DNA of 64,000 nt, taken from Prescottella equi. GTDB lineage: Bacteria; Actinomycetota; Actinomycetes; Mycobacteriales; Mycobacteriaceae. Both the position numbers and the translations under genes were made by a program. Numbering within the stretch: position 1 is the stretch's first letter; every line of letters starts with the position of its first letter. The DNA is taken from NCBI RefSeq assembly GCF_020171745.1, contig NZ_JAIVAH010000006.1:1-64000 (forward strand), given 5' to 3'. The notes under the pieces were generated by a model. The model searched no databases. It was not told the DNA's origin and worked only from the letters and a program-made list of their open reading frames with translations. Positions 61,826-64,000 of the stretch are shown one piece after another.

Positions 61826-63373
61826 CTAGGCCGGCGTCACCCGCACCGACCCGGTGTCGAGGTCGAGGCGCATCGCACCGCCGTACCCACCGGCGCCGCC
61901 GGTACCACCGAGATCGGCCAGCACGCCCTCGGCGCTGCGGGCCGCGACGCGGCACGCCCGCGCGGTGAACTGGTCGACGAGCGGGTGCGCGGCCCGCTCG
62001 CGCCACTTGCGCACCGCGGTGAGCCCGGCCTCCCGGCCGTCCTCGATCGACGCGTCCGCCCCCAGTCCGAGACGCTGTGCCGGATCGATGCCGAAACCGC
62101 CGATGAGCCGCTGCAGTTCGGTGAGATCCTCTGCGGAAAGCCCGGTCTCGGCGCTGCGCAGCCGTCCCAGCATCCGCAGTTCCTGGAACCCGTGGACGTC
62201 GGCAAGCAGGCGTCCGACCTCGTCGAGCAGGCGCGCCGTCGCGTCCGTCGGATGCGCGGTGAGCACCCGTTCGAGCGCGACCAGAGCGGAGTGCGTCTTC
62301 AACTGCTCGGCGCGCTGGCCGAACTGCACGTCGATCACCTGCCGGAGTTCGTCGAGTCCGCTGCGCGCGACCAGTTCGGCTGCGAGACTCGGCGAATCAC
62401 TCACGCCGAGCCGGACGAGCATGATCGCGAGCCGAATTCCGAAGAGCCCGAACCGGTCTGCCAGCTGACGTCGCATCGCCTCGTCGACGGGCAGCGCGGC
62501 GTCGTCCCGGCAGAAGCGGTCGGCGGAGAGCATCGCCAGCTGTAGGTCGGCGTCGGGCACCCGGGCGAGCGCCTCGAACGCCGCGAACTCGCTCTGCCGC
62601 AACGTGCGCGCGCCCAGCGCCAGCAACCCGGCGACCGGCACCACGGCCTGACACAGCCCGGTGAGCTCGAGTTCGTCGGTGAACCGCGCCGCGACCTCCT
62701 GCGCCGACATCATCGCGTCGGCCCGGCCGGCCCCCACCTCGTCGGCACGGGAGACCACACCGACCACCCCGAGCGGCCCCGACTCGCCGCCCACGTGCGC
62801 GCCGATCCGACCCAGGAACTGGACGTCGGACGCGCTGAGGCTGCGCAGCAGGTACACCACGGCGTCGGCCCCGGACACCGCGTTCTCCGGGGTGAGCATC
62901 CGAAACGTGCGGGCAGAGACATCCTTCGACAGCGACGACGTGCCCGGGGTGTCGATGACCGTGGTCTGTGCCAGCGCACTGGCCGGCCACTCCACGTCCA
63001 GGCGGTCGACGCGGTCCGCGGTGAGGTCGCCGAGGTCGAACGTCAGCCGTCCCTCGTGCCGCCGCACCGTCACGTTGGCCGATGCGTCGCCGTCGTACCG
63101 GGCGGTGACCGCCGGAGTGGTGCCGCTGCGGTACCACGTGACGACCCGCGTGCACTCGGTCGCGTCGGTGGGGGCGATGTCCTGCCCGACGAACGCGTTG
63201 AGCAGGGTCGACTTGCCGGCCTTGAGCGATCCGGCCAGCGCGATCCGCAGCGGCTCCTCGAGCCGGGCCGCGCACTCGGCCAACTGGGCGCGCGCCTCGA
63301 AGTTGTCGGAGTACGCGACCTTGGCGGCCGCGATCAGATCCCGGGCCCGGCCCAGCGTCATCGCGGCGGTCAC
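61826..63373 (-). CDS. iniC: dynamin-family GTPase, IniC-like
   Basis: Predicted 515-aa bacterial dynamin-like protein: P-loop GSLKAGKSTLLNAFVG (about 48-63), switch region APTDATECT, DTPGTSSLS (G3) and VVSRADEVGAG (G4-like), followed by a helical stalk. M. tuberculosis IniC, next to IniA, is induced by isoniazid and ethambutol and remodels membranes. The GTG start overlaps the upstream gene stop (GTGA). The stop codon directly abuts that of the convergent PBP gene. Confidence 0.85.
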   Translation of the reverse strand: MTAAMTLGRARDLIAAAKVAYSDNFEARAQLAECAARLEEPLRIALAGSLKAGKSTLLNAFVGQDIAPTDATECTRVVTWYRSGTTPAVTARYDGDASANVTVRRHEGRLTFDLGDLTADRVDRLDVEWPASALAQTTVIDTPGTSSLSKDVSARTFRMLTPENAVSGADAVVYLLRSLSASDVQFLGRIGAHVGGESGPLGVVGVVSRADEVGAGRADAMMSAQEVAARFTDELELTGLCQAVVPVAGLLALGARTLRQSEFAAFEALARVPDADLQLAMLSADRFCRDDAALPVDEAMRRQLADRFGLFGIRLAIMLVRLGVSDSPSLAAELVARSGLDELRQVIDVQFGQRAEQLKTHSALVALERVLTAHPTDATARLLDEVGRLLADVHGFQELRMLGRLRSAETGLSAEDLTELQRLIGGFGIDPAQRLGLGADASIEDGREAGLTAVRKWRERAAHPLVDQFTARACRVAARSAEGVLADLGGTGGAGGYGGAMRLDLDTGSVRVTPA

Positions 63374-64000
63374 GCGGACAGCTCCTCGTTCGCGGTGGCC
63401 TCGACCGGGAACAGCTGCGCCGCACGGCCCTTCAACGTCCCGAGAGCGGCCATCTGCCGCTCCACCTCACCGGTGCGCCGGGTGCGCTCGGTCGACTCGA
63501 CCTTCGCCGCCTCCTGAGCGGCCCGCAACGAGTCCGCGAGCGAACGCAGCGTCTGCTCCGCGATGGCCGTGAAGTGGTCACGCAGCAGGCGCTGGATCAG
63601 CCGCAACCGGTCCTTGGACTCCTTGCCCACCTGGAAGCTCACGTCATCGGTGAAGCGCCGGATCGCGACCTTGGCGTCGGCGCGCCGTTTCACCACCCGG
63701 GTCTCCCGGTCGTCGCGATAGGCCTTGGTGCCGAGCAGAACACCGGCACCCACCGACACGGGGTTGAGCAGCGTCATGCCCATCAGCGTCGTGATGAGAC
63801 CGAACATCAGCACGCCGCCGTACGAGCCGCGCATGCCGACCAGCACCTTCTGGGCGATGCCGATGCGACCCGACTCGAGGTCCGACAGTGCGACCACCGG
63901 ATCGAGCACGCTGTCGAGGTCGCCGACGTCCAGGTGCGGAAGCTCGACGGTGCCCGCGTCGGCGAAGTGCTCGGCCACCACCTCCGCCAACCACAGCGCG
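63370..64000 (-). CDS. dynamin-family protein, IniA-like (partial, cut by right edge)
   Basis: C-terminal 209 codons of a gene running off the window. Visible are a paddle-like hydrophobic pair (GGVLMFGLITTLMGMTLLNP, SVGAGVLLGTKAYRDD) and long amphipathic helices (RDHFTAIAEQTLRSLADSLR, EVERQMAALGTLKGRAA), as in the lipid-binding and stalk parts of IniA/dynamin-like proteins. The GTPase domain lies beyond 64000. It is upstream of and coupled to the IniC-like gene. Confidence 0.75.
   Translation of the reverse strand, partial: ALWLAEVVAEHFADAGTVELPHLDVGDLDSVLDPVVALSDLESGRIGIAQKVLVGMRGSYGGVLMFGLITTLMGMTLLNPVSVGAGVLLGTKAYRDDRETRVVKRRADAKVAIRRFTDDVSFQVGKESKDRLRLIQRLLRDHFTAIAEQTLRSLADSLRAAQEAAKVESTERTRRTGEVERQMAALGTLKGRAAQLFPVEATANEELSA

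Overview
The window looks like a chromosomal segment of a GC-rich, mycolic-acid-containing actinomycete, most likely Rhodococcus or the closely related Prescottella. The reasons are the very high GC at third codon positions, frequent GTG/TTG starts and short-overlap operons, the dnaK-grpE-dnaJ-hspR operon with HAIR-type HspR sites, an iniA/iniC-like dynamin pair, steroid-ring enzymes (KshA, HsaA, HsaC types), and a pyrE / Rv0383c-like / clpB / flavohaemoglobin order that resembles Mycobacterium tuberculosis but is interrupted here by about 18 kb. The genus is an inference; no rRNA or tRNA gene was found.

Layout. 0.1-6.0 kb: galactose genes galT-galK, a small secreted protein, pyrE, a LemA protein and two conserved membrane proteins, mostly on the minus strand. 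6.1-23.1 kb: an accessory stretch lying where M. tuberculosis has clpB directly beside the Rv0383c homologue. It holds a TetR/MFS efflux pair, an S4-domain protein, a Baeyer-Villiger monooxygenase, a Cys-type sulfatase followed by a truncated copy of its activating enzyme, a second TetR and MFS, an IclR regulator divergent from a ThDP enzyme plus FMN 2-hydroxyacid oxidase pair, a DUF1801 protein and a secreted lipase. Decayed pieces of a peptide-type ABC transporter lie at about 10.8-11.0 and 17.1-17.3 kb. 23.1-31.7 kb: clpB, a type II flavohaemoglobin, an orphan branched-chain-type substrate-binding lipoprotein with SnoaL-like, NmrA-like and globin-less reductase genes, and a secreted protein.

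31.7-48.7 kb is a catabolic region: an acyl-CoA synthetase, three SDRs, kshA-hsaA-hsaC-like ring-opening enzymes, IclR and PadR regulators, two luciferase-like (F420-type) oxidoreductases and a complete Liv-type ABC importer with a fused permease-ATPase. Two candidate operators tie distant parts together: CTCCC-N7-GGGAG in front of the SDR, kshA, PadR/small-protein and orphan-SBP promoters, and CAAGC-N4-GCTTG in front of both paralogous substrate-binding proteins. I infer a regulon that imports and degrades a steroid or other polycyclic compound. The reductase partners KshB and HsaB are not present here.

49.2-64.0 kb: the heat-shock operon dnaK-grpE-dnaJ-hspR, a phytoene-desaturase-like oxidoreductase with a membrane protein, and a little-understood redox module (haem-oxygenase-like diiron protein, two small proteins, a CDGSH iron-sulfur protein and a HemK2-type methyltransferase). 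A LysR plus beta-lactamase-like hydrolase pair follows, divergent from a penicillin-binding lipoprotein, and then an iniC/iniA-like dynamin pair cut by the right edge. Two families of dispersed intergenic repeats run through the window: a 22-bp element seen four times, and long hairpins sharing a CGAACGGGA stem seen three times plus one half copy.
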